In this document: in pieces, positions 1-5,787 of the stretch
Layout: the number at the start of each line of letters is the position of its first letter
Position numbering within the stretch: position 1 is the stretch's first letter
Notes under the pieces: model-generated
The model's input: the letters and a program-made list of their open reading frames with translations, nothing else
Databases searched by the model: none
What the model was told of the DNA's origin: nothing
Origin: JAUWQU01 sp964605095
Lineage (GTDB): Bacteria > Planctomycetota > Phycisphaerae > SM23-33
DNA length: 8,842 nucleotides
Assembly (NCBI GenBank): GCA_964605095.1
Contig: CAZSBS010000207.1
Span: forward strand, 1-8,842
Direction of reading: 5' to 3'
Program-made: the position numbers and the translations under genes

Positions 1-49
1 GAAAAAACAGCGGAAGTTCCGCGCATAGGGTTGACAGGTCAATCCATAT

Positions 50-133
50 CAGCCAGTAGCCGGGAGCCGGTAGCCGAGGCTGTCCGATGATTCAACGGTT
101 GGGTTTGGTTGTTGGTGCAGCCTTCTGGGCTCC
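50..133. repeat. Degenerate heptamer (7-bp period) repeat, copy 1
   Basis: From 50 to 77 the sequence reads in 7-bp steps as CAGCCAG, TAGCCGG, GAGCCGG, TAGCCGA. A weaker 7-bp rhythm (TCAACGG, TTGGGTT, TGGTTGT, TGGTGCA) may continue to about 119. The same AGCCGGT unit recurs as perfect tandem copies at 4318-4345 and, on the other strand, at 580-593. The tract is non-coding. The 1-49 stretch before it holds only two small palindromes (GCGGAA-G-TTCCGC at 10-22 and TTGAC-AG-GTCAA at 31-42) and no gene. Confidence 0.6.
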
Positions 134-140
134 AACAAGC

Positions 141-328
141 CCAGCCCCGAATGGGGCTGGCGGCGCATAGCCGGGCGGTGAGCGAAGCGAACCCCCGGTA
201 CGATTCTCTTAATCCGGAGCCCCAGCGGGGCGATGGCGAGCCCGGGACTTCCATCGCCCCGTAGGGGCTCATCATTCTTGGGGTTTGCTTTCCGGGGGTT
301 CGCTGCGCTCACCGCCCGGCTATGCGCC
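141..328. repeat. Nested palindromic repeat cassette (REP-like)
   Basis: Three palindromes are stacked here. CCAGCCCC (141-148) pairs with GGGGCTGG (153-160) over a 4-nt loop. A 37-bp left arm at 162-198 is the reverse complement of 292-328 with one mismatch. Inside it, 217-236 pairs with 251-270 (18 of 20) around a 14-nt loop. No reading frame across the region looks coding. Similar palindromes scattered between genes are familiar from planctomycete genomes as REP-like elements; that this one is multi-copy is inference, because no second copy lies in the window. 329-488 holds no feature I can support. Confidence 0.7.
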
Positions 329-488
329 ATCGGCCCGTCCGGGCCTCAAAACTCGAAGATTGGTGTCGCACTGAATTATCGGACACCCTCAGTAGCTAAC
401 CCCGCGCTTCCACCCGCTTCAAAACCCAACATCCGGATTCCACTCCGGGCAAGATTGCGGTATCCTCTTGCTTCGTCATCGTGCAGAG

Positions 489-614
489 ACAACCTATAAC
501 GGACTACGGGAGATCGATACCGATAACCGACTGCCCAGGTTCCGGGTTCCTGGTTCCTGGTTCCGCCGTTGGCTTCTACCGGCTACCGGCTACTGATTAC
601 CTTCTTTACGGACA
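489..614. repeat. Degenerate heptamer repeat, copy 2, in the apt leader
   Basis: About 18 consecutive 7-bp units run from 489 to 614. The clearest are GGTTCCG, GGTTCCT, GGTTCCT, GGTTCCG at 538-565 and CGGCTAC, CGGCTAC, TGATTAC at 580-600, with ATACCGA, TAACCGA at 517-530. These are the reverse complements of units in the 4318-4440 tract (GGTAGCC, GGGAACC, CGGAACC). The tract ends 7 bp before the apt start codon, so it probably lies in the apt 5' leader. An open frame continuous with apt crosses it, but its translation is repeat-like and unrelated to Apt. Confidence 0.7.
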
Positions 615-621
615 ACCGCAA

Positions 622-1140
622 ATGATCGACCTAGAAAGCTTTCTCCGCGACGTGCCGGACTTCCCCAAGCCGGGCATCATCTTCAAGGACATCACCCCGC
701 TTCTTGCGAACCCCGAGGCGTTCAAGGAGGCCTGCGACCGCCTGGCTGAACCGTTCGCCAACAAGGGCATTACCAAGGTCGTCGGCATCGAGAGTCGCGG
801 CTTCATCTTCGGCGCGCCCGTCGCCCAGCGGCTCGGCGCCGGCTTCGTGCCCATCCGAAAGCCCGGCAAGCTCCCAGCCGAGACTGTCAGCCAGAGCTAC
901 CAGCTCGAATACGGCAGCGACACCATCGAAATCCACGCCGACGCCATCAGCCCGCGCGAAAAAGTCCTGCTCATCGACGACCTGCTCGCCACCGGCGGCA
1001 CCATGGCCGCGGCGGCTGAACTGGTCGCCAGGCTCGGCGGCGAGGTTGTTGGCATCGCGTTCGTCATCGAGTTGTGTTTTCTCCCCGGCCGGGCCAAACT
1101 CGCCGGGCAGGACGTCCGGGCACTGATCCAGGTAAAGTGA
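622..1140 (+). CDS. apt: Adenine phosphoribosyltransferase
   Basis: Apt makes AMP and pyrophosphate from adenine and PRPP in the cytoplasmic purine salvage pathway. The product is 172 residues, close to the 170-183 usual for bacterial Apt. It opens with the conserved Apt N-terminus (VPDFPKPGIIFKDITPLL, residues 11-28), carries ESRGFIFG at 57-64 and RKPGKLP at 79-85, and has the PRPP-binding signature VLLIDDLLATGGT at 115-127, with the adjacent Asp pair at 119-120. The frame stays open upstream to 481, but those 47 codons are repeat DNA, so the ATG at 622 is the start. No strong Shine-Dalgarno sequence precedes it. It is a single-gene unit flanked by heptamer repeats; upstream promoter candidates (TATCCT at 461-466, TATAAC at 495-500) are weak. 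Confidence 0.97.
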   Translation: MIDLESFLRDVPDFPKPGIIFKDITPLLANPEAFKEACDRLAEPFANKGITKVVGIESRGFIFGAPVAQRLGAGFVPIRKPGKLPAETVSQSYQLEYGSDTIEIHADAISPREKVLLIDDLLATGGTMAAAAELVARLGGEVVGIAFVIELCFLPGRAKLAGQDVRALIQVK

Positions 1141-1141
1141 G

Positions 1142-1207
1142 CGTGGGCTTCGCCCGCGAATGACAAATGTTCAAATGACGAATGCCAAAAGGCCAGAGGC
1201 CAATCGT
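1142..1207 (+). repeat. apt 3' hairpin followed by heptamer repeat, copy 3
   Basis: Immediately after the apt stop, CGTGGGC (1142-1148) pairs with GCCCGCG (1152-1158) over a 3-nt loop with one G-U pair. No T-tract follows, so a terminator role is only possible. From 1159 the sequence steps in sevens: AATGACA, AATGTTC, AAATGAC, GAATGCC, AAAAGGC, CAGAGGC, CAATCGT. This is a different consensus from the GGTAGCC tracts but has the same period and the same intergenic setting. Confidence 0.5.
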
Positions 1208-1257
1208 AAGGAGCCTTGAAGAACCGAAGCCGTAGTGGCACAAGGAGCGCCGCACAC

Positions 1258-2898
1258 ATGGCCGATCAGCCCGCGCCGAGCAAACCGCAGGCCGCGCCGC
1301 GCAAGAAAAAGCGTCGCCTCCTCAAGGTTCTGCTGGCGATCGTTGCACTGCTGGTATTCCTGCACCTGCCGATCGGCAACGAAGGCTTGCGCATCTCGCC
1401 GGAAACGACCCTCGTGACCGGGCCGTTGAGGCCCGACGGGACGGTGGACTACATCGCCGCCTTCAACGCCGAGTGCTCCAAGGACGTCACGCCGGAGAAC
1501 AACGCCGCGCCGCTGCTGGCCCGGGCGCTGGGCAGCGGCTTCCTCGGGCCCGGCACGGTGGATGAACGCACCGAGAAATACGACAAGCCGGATGACCGCG
1601 TGCTCGGCCCGCTGGGCCTCCGCCCGGACGGCCTCGACGGCAACGACATGTTCGTGAGCTGGTCAAGCTGGCTTCTGGAAGTCCACGGCGAATCGGCGAC
1701 GAGGGGCGACGGAAACGATTCCCTCTATCCCGATGACGAGACGTACGACGACCCCAGCTTGCTCCTTACGCGCCTCTGGGCGGGGCAGAAGCACCCGCAG
1801 ATCGATCCCTGGCTCAAGCGTAATGAGGGGGCGCTGGAGTTGGTCGCGAAGGCGAGCCGCCGGTCGCGGTACTATGTGCCCTCCGTCTGCTATTTCGCCC
1901 CGATCACGTTTGGCACTTCTTCGGTGGAGTCCGTCCGCCTGGTTACGGACGCGGCGATGGCCCTGCGGGTCCGTTCCGTGGTGTACGCGAAGATGGGGCA
2001 CCTCGACGGAGCCTGGGAGGACGTTCTGGCGATCCACCGTCTGGCTCGTCTGATCGGGCAGAAGCCGCTGATTCTGCACAAAGCGGTCGCCTGGAAGCTG
2101 GACGGCCTGGCTGCCCAAAGCGGCATCCATCTGGCCACGCGCTGGCCGGTGCCAGAGGGCCTTGCCCAGTACGTGGTCGAAAGACTCAACCGGATCGGCA
2201 GGCCGGGGCCGCTGCGGGGAGGCCTCTGGGGCGAACGCTTGATAATGCTCGACCTGGCCCAGAAGAGGTACGGCGACGCGAGTCGCCTTCCCTTCGACCA
2301 GCGCCTGACTGTGCCCGTCTTCTTGGCCAGAAGCTCGAATGTCAACGCGCTGCTGGAACGGACCAACTGGTGGTACGACCGGCAGGACCGAGCCATGGAA
2401 ACGCCTTCGCTCCGCGCACGGATCGCTGCACTGGACGCCCTGGCCCGGGAGAAACGTGGCCTTTCCACCGGCTGGGAATTGGCCGAGATTACGGGCTTGT
2501 GGGGGGGCGGCTGGCCTTGCCGAGGGGAATTCAGCCGCAAGCTGGTCGATAAGGCGATCCCGATGTTGCCGCAGCTTTCTCTCGGCGGGGCCGAACGGGT
2601 CGCGGCCGGGTCCCAGGCCCGCTGTACCATCGAGGTAACTGCCATCGCTCTGGCTCGATTCCACGAAGCGGAGAAACGCTGGCCTCTGCGGCTCGACGAA
2701 CTCGTGCCGAAGTACGCCGACGCGGTGCCCCTGGACGTGTTCACCGGCGGGCCGATTGCGTACATATCCCGGCCCGACGGGTACCTGCTTCACAGCGTCG
2801 GGCCCAACATGCGGGACGATCAGGGTCGCAGCGGTGCCAAAGGCGCCGACGACATCGTCGCGAGCATCCCGGCGGAGCCGACCACGCGGGGCTCATGA
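1258..2898 (+). CDS. Membrane-anchored hypothetical protein with pseudopilin-like C-terminal segment
   Basis: The function is unknown. The ATG at 1258 is preferred because AAGGAG sits at 1242-1247, 10 nt upstream; a TTG at 1216 is also in frame but has poor spacing. The 546-residue product has a basic stretch (RKKKRR, about 15-20), then one hydrophobic segment (about 21-38), predicting a single N-terminal membrane anchor with the bulk outside the cytoplasm. Residues about 225-300 are helical and resemble the repeat-like middle part of many planctomycete hypotheticals (GHLDGAWEDVLAIHRLARLI). Residues about 455-522 (ALARFHEAEKRWPLRLDELV, then PLDVFTGGPI, RPDGYLLHSVGPN) resemble the end of type II secretion pseudopilin GspG: a helix, then a small domain of hydrated D/G-rich loops. 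The protein lacks a GspG prepilin N-terminus. It is monocistronic, convergent with the minus-strand pair. Confidence 0.85.
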   Translation: MADQPAPSKPQAAPRKKKRRLLKVLLAIVALLVFLHLPIGNEGLRISPETTLVTGPLRPDGTVDYIAAFNAECSKDVTPENNAAPLLARALGSGFLGPGTVDERTEKYDKPDDRVLGPLGLRPDGLDGNDMFVSWSSWLLEVHGESATRGDGNDSLYPDDETYDDPSLLLTRLWAGQKHPQIDPWLKRNEGALELVAKASRRSRYYVPSVCYFAPITFGTSSVESVRLVTDAAMALRVRSVVYAKMGHLDGAWEDVLAIHRLARLIGQKPLILHKAVAWKLDGLAAQSGIHLATRWPVPEGLAQYVVERLNRIGRPGPLRGGLWGERLIMLDLAQKRYGDASRLPFDQRLTVPVFLARSSNVNALLERTNWWYDRQDRAMETPSLRARIAALDALAREKRGLSTGWELAEITGLWGGGWPCRGEFSRKLVDKAIPMLPQLSLGGAERVAAGSQARCTIEVTAIALARFHEAEKRWPLRLDELVPKYADAVPLDVFTGGPIAYISRPDGYLLHSVGPNMRDDQGRSGAKGADDIVASIPAEPTTRGS

Positions 2899-2951
2899 CG
2901 CTGGCCTGGTTTGTGGCCGAGGCGGCCGGGGGAGCGCCGCGGGTGGCAGGG

Positions 2952-3149
2952 TCACTTTCCTGGCTTTCGAGGCGTTTCCTCGGGCAGGGGGGGCAGGTCG
3001 TCGGGCATGATTTCGACCATTTTCCCGTCTTGCCACAGGATGAGCGGCTGATTGTGCCGCCGCGCAAGCTCGGCGGCGGCCCGCGCCGCGCGGATCATGG
3101 CCTTGCGGGCGCCGGCAATGTCGCGATCCTCTCCGGGTTCGGGCGTCAC
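2952..3149 (-). CDS. Small protein paired with zeta-like kinase, putative antitoxin
   Basis: This is a 65-residue protein. The start is taken as GTG at 3149-3147: it overlaps the upstream gene's stop in a GTGA arrangement and has AGGGAG seven bases before it. A longer open frame to 3227 lies inside the kinase gene and is not needed. The sequence has an Ala/Arg-rich amphipathic helix (about 14-32, KAMIRAARAAAELARRHNQP), then a short beta-like stretch PLILWQDGKMVEIMPDD and a Pro/Glu-rich tail. I recognise this 'helix then LxxWxDGKxVEI' form as a small protein often found next to zeta-like P-loop kinases, but I know of no proven function. The antitoxin role is inferred from its size, overlap and partner. 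Translational coupling to the kinase is likely. Confidence 0.7.
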   Translation of the reverse strand: MTPEPGEDRDIAGARKAMIRAARAAAELARRHNQPLILWQDGKMVEIMPDDLPPLPEETPRKPGK

Positions 3150-3685
3150 TCTTTCGCTCCCTTGCTGACCATTACAGGCGGCCACTGACTGGCGTCGAAA
3201 AGCTCCCAAGAATCGACGATCAGGCAATACATTTTACGGAAGTTCTCCAAACCTCGACGGAACCGGCGACGGACGACCTCGTCCGGCACGTTGTGCCCGC
3301 TCTGGGCGACCCGCTGCCGAACCCGCTGAATGGCGATCTCGGCGCTGGGCAGTTCCAGGAACAGCAGTTTAACTTGGTAGCCGAGCTCACGCCATTCCCT
3401 GATGTAGCTAAGATAGGCTCTGCCAGCCAAGGTCGTCTCGACGGCGAAATCCTCAAGATTTGCCACACGGCGCCTGACATGCTCAAGCATGAGCCGGGAA
3501 GCCTCCACCGCCATGATTTCGGGGCGAAACGGCGATAGGCCCTCGGCGATGAGGTCGGCGTTGATGAATGTTGGACAGGCACCTTCATCGACCAGAAACT
3601 GTCTGGCGAAGGTGGTCTTGCCTGCGCCGTTGGGGCCGGCGATGATCAACGCCCTAGGTGCCTTTAGTTCTTTGGGTTGCGTCAT
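3146..3685 (-). CDS. Zeta-toxin/COG4185-like P-loop kinase
   Basis: The 179-residue protein has the zeta-toxin fold signature. A Walker A motif GPNGAGKTT lies at residues 17-25. FINADLIAEGL (40-50) contains Asp44, in the place of the zeta catalytic base. FAVETTLAGR (80-89) is the second conserved loop, and an Arg-rich lid follows (QRVRQRVAQSGHNVPDEVVRRRF, about 120-142). Classical zeta toxins phosphorylate UDP-N-acetylglucosamine and poison cell-wall synthesis. Members of this shorter family are often annotated as zeta toxin or AAA ATPase, and their substrates are mostly unknown. The ATG at 3685-3683 begins just upstream of the first beta strand. The next gene overlaps its stop by 4 bp. Gene order is kinase first, unlike classical epsilon-zeta. 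A housekeeping kinase role cannot be excluded. Confidence 0.88.
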   Translation of the reverse strand: MTQPKELKAPRALIIAGPNGAGKTTFARQFLVDEGACPTFINADLIAEGLSPFRPEIMAVEASRLMLEHVRRRVANLEDFAVETTLAGRAYLSYIREWRELGYQVKLLFLELPSAEIAIQRVRQRVAQSGHNVPDEVVRRRFRRGLENFRKMYCLIVDSWELFDASQWPPVMVSKGAKE

Positions 3686-3745
3686 TTGTGCTTTCGCAGT
3701 CTTCCGCCACGTTCCGTTACGCGCTCAGATCGCGGCCTGCCGGAA

Positions 3746-3774
3746 ACTATACCGTCACGAGAGCCGGATCGCCA
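3746..3774 (-). promoter_or_regulatory. Possible promoter of the kinase/small-protein pair
   Basis: On the minus strand TATAGT (3751-3746) matches the -10 consensus at five of six positions. TGGCGA (3774-3769), three of six matches to the -35, lies 17 bp upstream. The resulting leader would be about 55 nt. The -35 is weak, so confidence is low. Confidence 0.3.
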
Positions 3775-3804
3775 GTTTCGACCGGGACTGTTGGAAATTT
3801 CCCC

Positions 3805-3833
3805 TTGGCTTTATCGCCTGGTCAGGGTAGAAT
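3805..3833 (+). promoter_or_regulatory. Sigma-70-type promoter candidate upstream of rpsU
   Basis: TTGGCT (3805-3810) and TAGAAT (3828-3833) are separated by exactly 17 bp, one of the best consensus pairs in the window. Transcription would begin near 3840 and give a leader of about 176 nt before rpsU, or a separate small RNA. It faces away from the kinase gene. Confidence 0.5.
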
Positions 3834-3867
3834 ACTCATGTTGTCGCAAGAGCGGCGGGGCCTTTGT

Positions 3868-3900
3868 GCGCTCGTCTGGCCATTCCGGCCGGGGGAGCGC
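3868..3900 (+). other. Strong hairpin in the rpsU leader
   Basis: Bases 3868-3881 pair with 3887-3900 around the 5-nt loop ATTCC. Thirteen of fourteen positions pair, two as G-U, with a single G-G mismatch. No T-run follows, so it is not a typical intrinsic terminator. It lies about 28 nt downstream of the inferred start of the 3805-3833 promoter and well before the rpsU ribosome-binding site. It could be a leader regulatory structure, a processing site or part of a small RNA; the sequence does not tell which. Confidence 0.55.
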
Positions 3901-3979
3901 CAGGGAGTCTGTATGCTCGCGACGCGGAAAAAAAGTTGAAATCGACTTGGGATTTCTGGAAGTGTCGGCCGAAAATGGG

Positions 3980-3985
3980 TATAAT
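3980..3985 (+). promoter_or_regulatory. Second rpsU promoter, -10 element
   Basis: A perfect TATAAT sits 31 bp before the rpsU start. No good -35 is visible at 16-18 bp (TGGAAG at 3957-3962 is the best). If used, the start would be near 3992, giving a short leader that contains the Shine-Dalgarno sequence but not the 3868-3900 hairpin. Confidence 0.5.
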
Positions 3986-4015
3986 GCCCGACTTTCCAGT
4001 CAGGAGATTTGCTGC

Positions 4016-4228
4016 ATGGGTGTGAAGATTACGCCGCGACAAGATGAGCACATAGAGCGTGCCTTGAAGCGCCTCAAGAAGGCCCTGGCCGAGGAAGGCA
4101 TCCGCCACAAACGCACGCGGAAGTTCTACCAGACCAAGGGCGAGATACGCCGCGAGGAACGCAACCGCCAGCGCCGCCGGGCCATTAAGGTCCGCCGCGA
4201 GGCCTTGCACCCCCAGCCGACGAGGTAA
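4016..4228 (+). CDS. rpsU: 30S ribosomal protein S21
   Basis: S21 is a small basic protein of the 30S subunit that takes part in translation initiation. The 70-residue product matches the family in length and pattern: two basic helices with ALKRLKKALAEEGI at about 16-29, then KRTRKFYQTKGEIRREERNR at 32-51 and a very basic tail. AGGAG at 4002-4006 is 9 nt before the ATG, fixing the start. Two candidate promoters precede it (3805-3833 and 3980-3985). It stands alone, without the dnaG/rpoD neighbours seen in proteobacteria. A small palindrome follows the stop. Confidence 0.95.
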   Translation: MGVKITPRQDEHIERALKRLKKALAEEGIRHKRTRKFYQTKGEIRREERNRQRRRAIKVRREALHPQPTR

Positions 4229-4246
4229 CCCCCAGCACCAAGCCGC

Positions 4247-4268
4247 TGCCGGCGCTACGACGCCGGCA
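4247..4268 (+). terminator. Hairpin after rpsU, possible terminator
   Basis: TGCCGGCG (4247-4254) pairs perfectly with CGCCGGCA (4261-4268) over a 6-nt loop, 18 nt after the rpsU stop. No T-tract follows, so if it acts in termination or 3'-end protection it does not do so as a classical intrinsic terminator. Confidence 0.4.
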
Positions 4269-4317
4269 TCCACGCGTACATGGGTCGCGCCCGCTCCACG
4301 CCGAAAACGGCAACCGC

Positions 4318-4440
4318 GGTAGCCGGTAGCCGGTAGCCGGTAGCCGGCGCAGCCCTGCGTAGCCGCAGGCGAAGCAGGGTAGCCAGTCAAGCCAAACAGC
4401 GGAACCAGTTATTGGGAACCCGGAACCCGTTATTCACAAA
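4318..4440. repeat. Heptamer repeat, copy 4, interrupted by a palindrome
   Basis: Four perfect tandem copies of GGTAGCC occupy 4318-4345. A palindromic insert follows at about 4346-4377, in which CCCTGC at 4353-4358 pairs with GCAGGG at 4374-4379 and, alternatively, CCTGCG at 4354-4359 with CGCAGG at 4364-4369. The 7-bp rhythm resumes at 4378 as GGTAGCC, AGTCAAG, CCAAACA, GCGGAAC, CAGTTAT, TGGGAAC, CCGGAAC, CCGTTAT, TCACAAA. The units are the reverse complement of those in the apt leader. Confidence 0.75.
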
Positions 4441-4450
4441 CCTGTGACTT

Positions 4451-4490
4451 TTGGGGGGCAGGGGGGGGCAGGGGTCAGGAACCTTTTCCA
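4451..4490 (+). repeat. G-run tract and GGGGTCAGGAACC motif
   Basis: Runs of 6, 8 and 4 G separated by CA (about 4453-4474) form a potential G-quadruplex on the plus strand. The tract runs into GGGGTCAGGAACCTTTTCC (4471-4489). The reverse complement of its core, GGTTCCTGACCCC, is a short motif I recall as widespread between genes of environmental bacteria and linked with REP-type elements; that link is from memory, not from this sequence. 4491-4614 shows no further supported feature. Confidence 0.35.
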
Positions 4491-4614
4491 CCTGTCAGAG
4501 CTAACACCTGTTCCGAGAGGTGCCTCCCTCTCCACGACACGCCAATGGCCTCGTGCGGCTCTTGCCCCCGTTTTTTGGGGTAATTCCAGCCCGTGCGATT
4601 GCCGGCGGCTGTGG

Positions 4615-4620
4615 TAGGAT
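4615..4620 (+). promoter_or_regulatory. -10-like element just before the methyltransferase start
   Basis: TAGGAT ends 6 nt before the ATG at 4627, so a transcript from it would begin at the start codon (leaderless). No convincing -35 is seen. The same bases include AGGA (4616-4619), which could serve as a Shine-Dalgarno sequence with 7-nt spacing, so the two readings compete. Confidence 0.3.
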
Positions 4621-4626
4621 GGACCC

Positions 4627-5256
4627 ATGGCCCTTGTGCTGGTGAAATTGCCCGACATCATACCGCCCCCCCCTCCGGAGGCCGCGGCGCTCATTGCCGA
4701 CGCCCAGACGCGGATCGACGCATTCATCGAGTCCCGCCTGGCCGACCCGGTCAATTCGTTCGTGCCGAGTAATTTCTCGCTGGTTTACGGGGCGCTTCGT
4801 TGCGTTGCCCATGCGCACCTCTCGCCGGGGCCCTTGTTCTGCGAATGGGGCAGCGGCGCCGGCGTGGTTACGTGCCTGGCGGCGATGGCGGGCTTCGACG
4901 CCTGCGGCATCGAGTTCGAGGCCGACCTCGTGGCGCTGTCCGAGCGGCTGGCGAACGACCACGGCCTGAAGGTGAGTTTCTATCGCGGGAACCTCGTCCC
5001 CTACGGAGGCCAGAAGATCGCCGAGAGGGTTGGCGACTTCGAGTGGCTGGCCGTCGGCGGCAGCGACCCCTACGAGCAGATGGGCCTGGATGTCGACGAC
5101 TTCGACATGGTCTTCGCGTACCCCTGGCCGGGCGAGCAACATGTGATCGAACGGCTCTTCGACCGCTTCGCCGCTAACGGCGCCCTGCTTATGACCTACA
5201 ACGGCGCCGAGGGCGTGAACCTGTTTCGCAGGCGAACCGCCAGGCCCGGCCGGTAA
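4627..5256 (+). CDS. Class I SAM-dependent methyltransferase
   Basis: The product is 209 residues with a Rossmann-like methyltransferase core. Motif I is LFCEWGSGAGVVTCLAAMAG at about 70-89. The acidic end of the second strand is in GIEFEADLV (94-102), probably Glu96 or Glu98. DMVFAYPWPGEQHV at 160-173 occupies the motif IV position and reads YPWP, somewhat like the NPPY/DPPW class, then a strand GALLMTYNG at 185-193. A proline run (PPPPPP at 13-17) precedes the core. The substrate cannot be read from the sequence. Upstream spacing supports the ATG at 4627. The gene is isolated between repeat tracts. Confidence 0.85.
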   Translation: MALVLVKLPDIIPPPPPEAAALIADAQTRIDAFIESRLADPVNSFVPSNFSLVYGALRCVAHAHLSPGPLFCEWGSGAGVVTCLAAMAGFDACGIEFEADLVALSERLANDHGLKVSFYRGNLVPYGGQKIAERVGDFEWLAVGGSDPYEQMGLDVDDFDMVFAYPWPGEQHVIERLFDRFAANGALLMTYNGAEGVNLFRRRTARPGR

Positions 5257-5266
5257 GACCGAAGCC

Positions 5267-5289
5267 GGGGGCGGGGGGGGGCTGCGGGG
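5267..5289 (+). other. G-run tract after the methyltransferase gene
   Basis: Runs of 5, 9 and 4 G lie 10 bp after the methyltransferase stop, enough for a potential G-quadruplex in the 3' untranslated RNA. A second G-run tract lies upstream of the same gene at about 4453-4474. Confidence 0.35.
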
Positions 5290-5316
5290 TTCCTTGACAC
5301 TGGGACACGCGATTTA

Positions 5317-5438
5317 AGTACCCCGCCCCGGAAGTTGGGGGGGCGGGATCTGCGGTGCCATGCTTCCGCGAGAAACGTGCGGAAGCATGGCACCGCCAAG
5401 GCGCCGTCTTCGGCCCCTCATTTCCGGGGCGAGGTACT
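5317..5438 (+). mobile_element. Palindromic element copy A (MITE/BIME-like, about 122 bp)
   Basis: The ends form an inverted repeat: 5317-5333 against 5422-5438, 16 of 17. At the centre GCGGTGCCATGCTTCCGC (5352-5369) pairs perfectly with 5379-5396 over a 9-nt loop. The right half, 5379-5427, matches the reverse complement of copy B with one difference in 49 bases. The whole element is roughly 85% identical by eye, with most changes in the loop and the ends. No transposase is encoded, so it would be non-autonomous if mobile. No clear target-site duplication was found. Confidence 0.7.
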
Positions 5439-5787
5439 AAGTGCCGCTACACTCCAATGATGCGTTCCGGGCGAGGTTTCCACGTGCCGCGTGAAGGCCG
5501 CCTCCGCGCCAGCCCGCCCTCTCCGTGTCCGCCCGTCCTTGCCTCGCTGGCTGAAGATTCTTTAGATTTTTTTTTAGAAATTAGGCTAGGCGCAGCGGCC
5601 GATGCGCGGTACCATGTTTCGCGCTCCGACCTCCGTTCCGTGAAGCGACGGAGTCAGTTGCACGTCGAGAGGCGATGGGCGTTCTCGCTCACTCGCGCTC
5701 GCCTCTAGCCCGCACGGGCAAGTTCACATGGATATGCCGTCTTTGGCTGGGCTGTCTCTGTTTGGACCCAACCCAAGGAGAGCCGTC
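5439..5787. other. Intergenic region, no supported gene
   Basis: No reading frame here looks coding. Visible features are a T9 run in an unusually AT-rich patch (5555-5590, T-run 5567-5575), and an inverted repeat AGAGGCGA (5668-5675) with TCGCCTCT (5699-5706). AAGGAG at 5775-5780 lies 7 nt before the ATG at 5788. The T-run has no GC-rich stem before it and is not a convincing terminator. Confidence 0.5.

Noticed and set aside
481..621. In-frame 47-codon extension upstream of apt
   Set aside because: The extension is heptamer repeat DNA; its translation is repeat-like, and the conserved Apt N-terminus begins at the ATG at 622.
1663..2793. Long antisense frame under the 546-residue gene
   Set aside because: It is an antisense shadow produced by high GC at codon third positions; the sense frame has a ribosome-binding site, a membrane anchor and a recognisable C-terminal segment.
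3150..3227. Longer start for the small partner protein (to 3227)
   Set aside because: The GTG at 3149 has AGGGAG at good spacing and the expected overlap with the kinase stop; the added 26 residues lie inside the kinase gene.
3838..3939. 33-codon frame starting 4 nt after the TAGAAT at 3828-3833
   Set aside because: The expected transcription start falls inside or after its ATG, there is no Shine-Dalgarno sequence, and the frame runs through a strong RNA hairpin; composition is not coding-like.
5294..5322. TTGACA at 5294-5299 as a promoter -35
   Set aside because: No acceptable -10 occurs at 15-19 bp; the corresponding bases are the GC-rich end of the palindromic element.
5555..5590. T9 run as an intrinsic terminator
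   Set aside because: No GC-rich stem precedes the T-run, and the nearest plus-strand gene ends 300 bp earlier.
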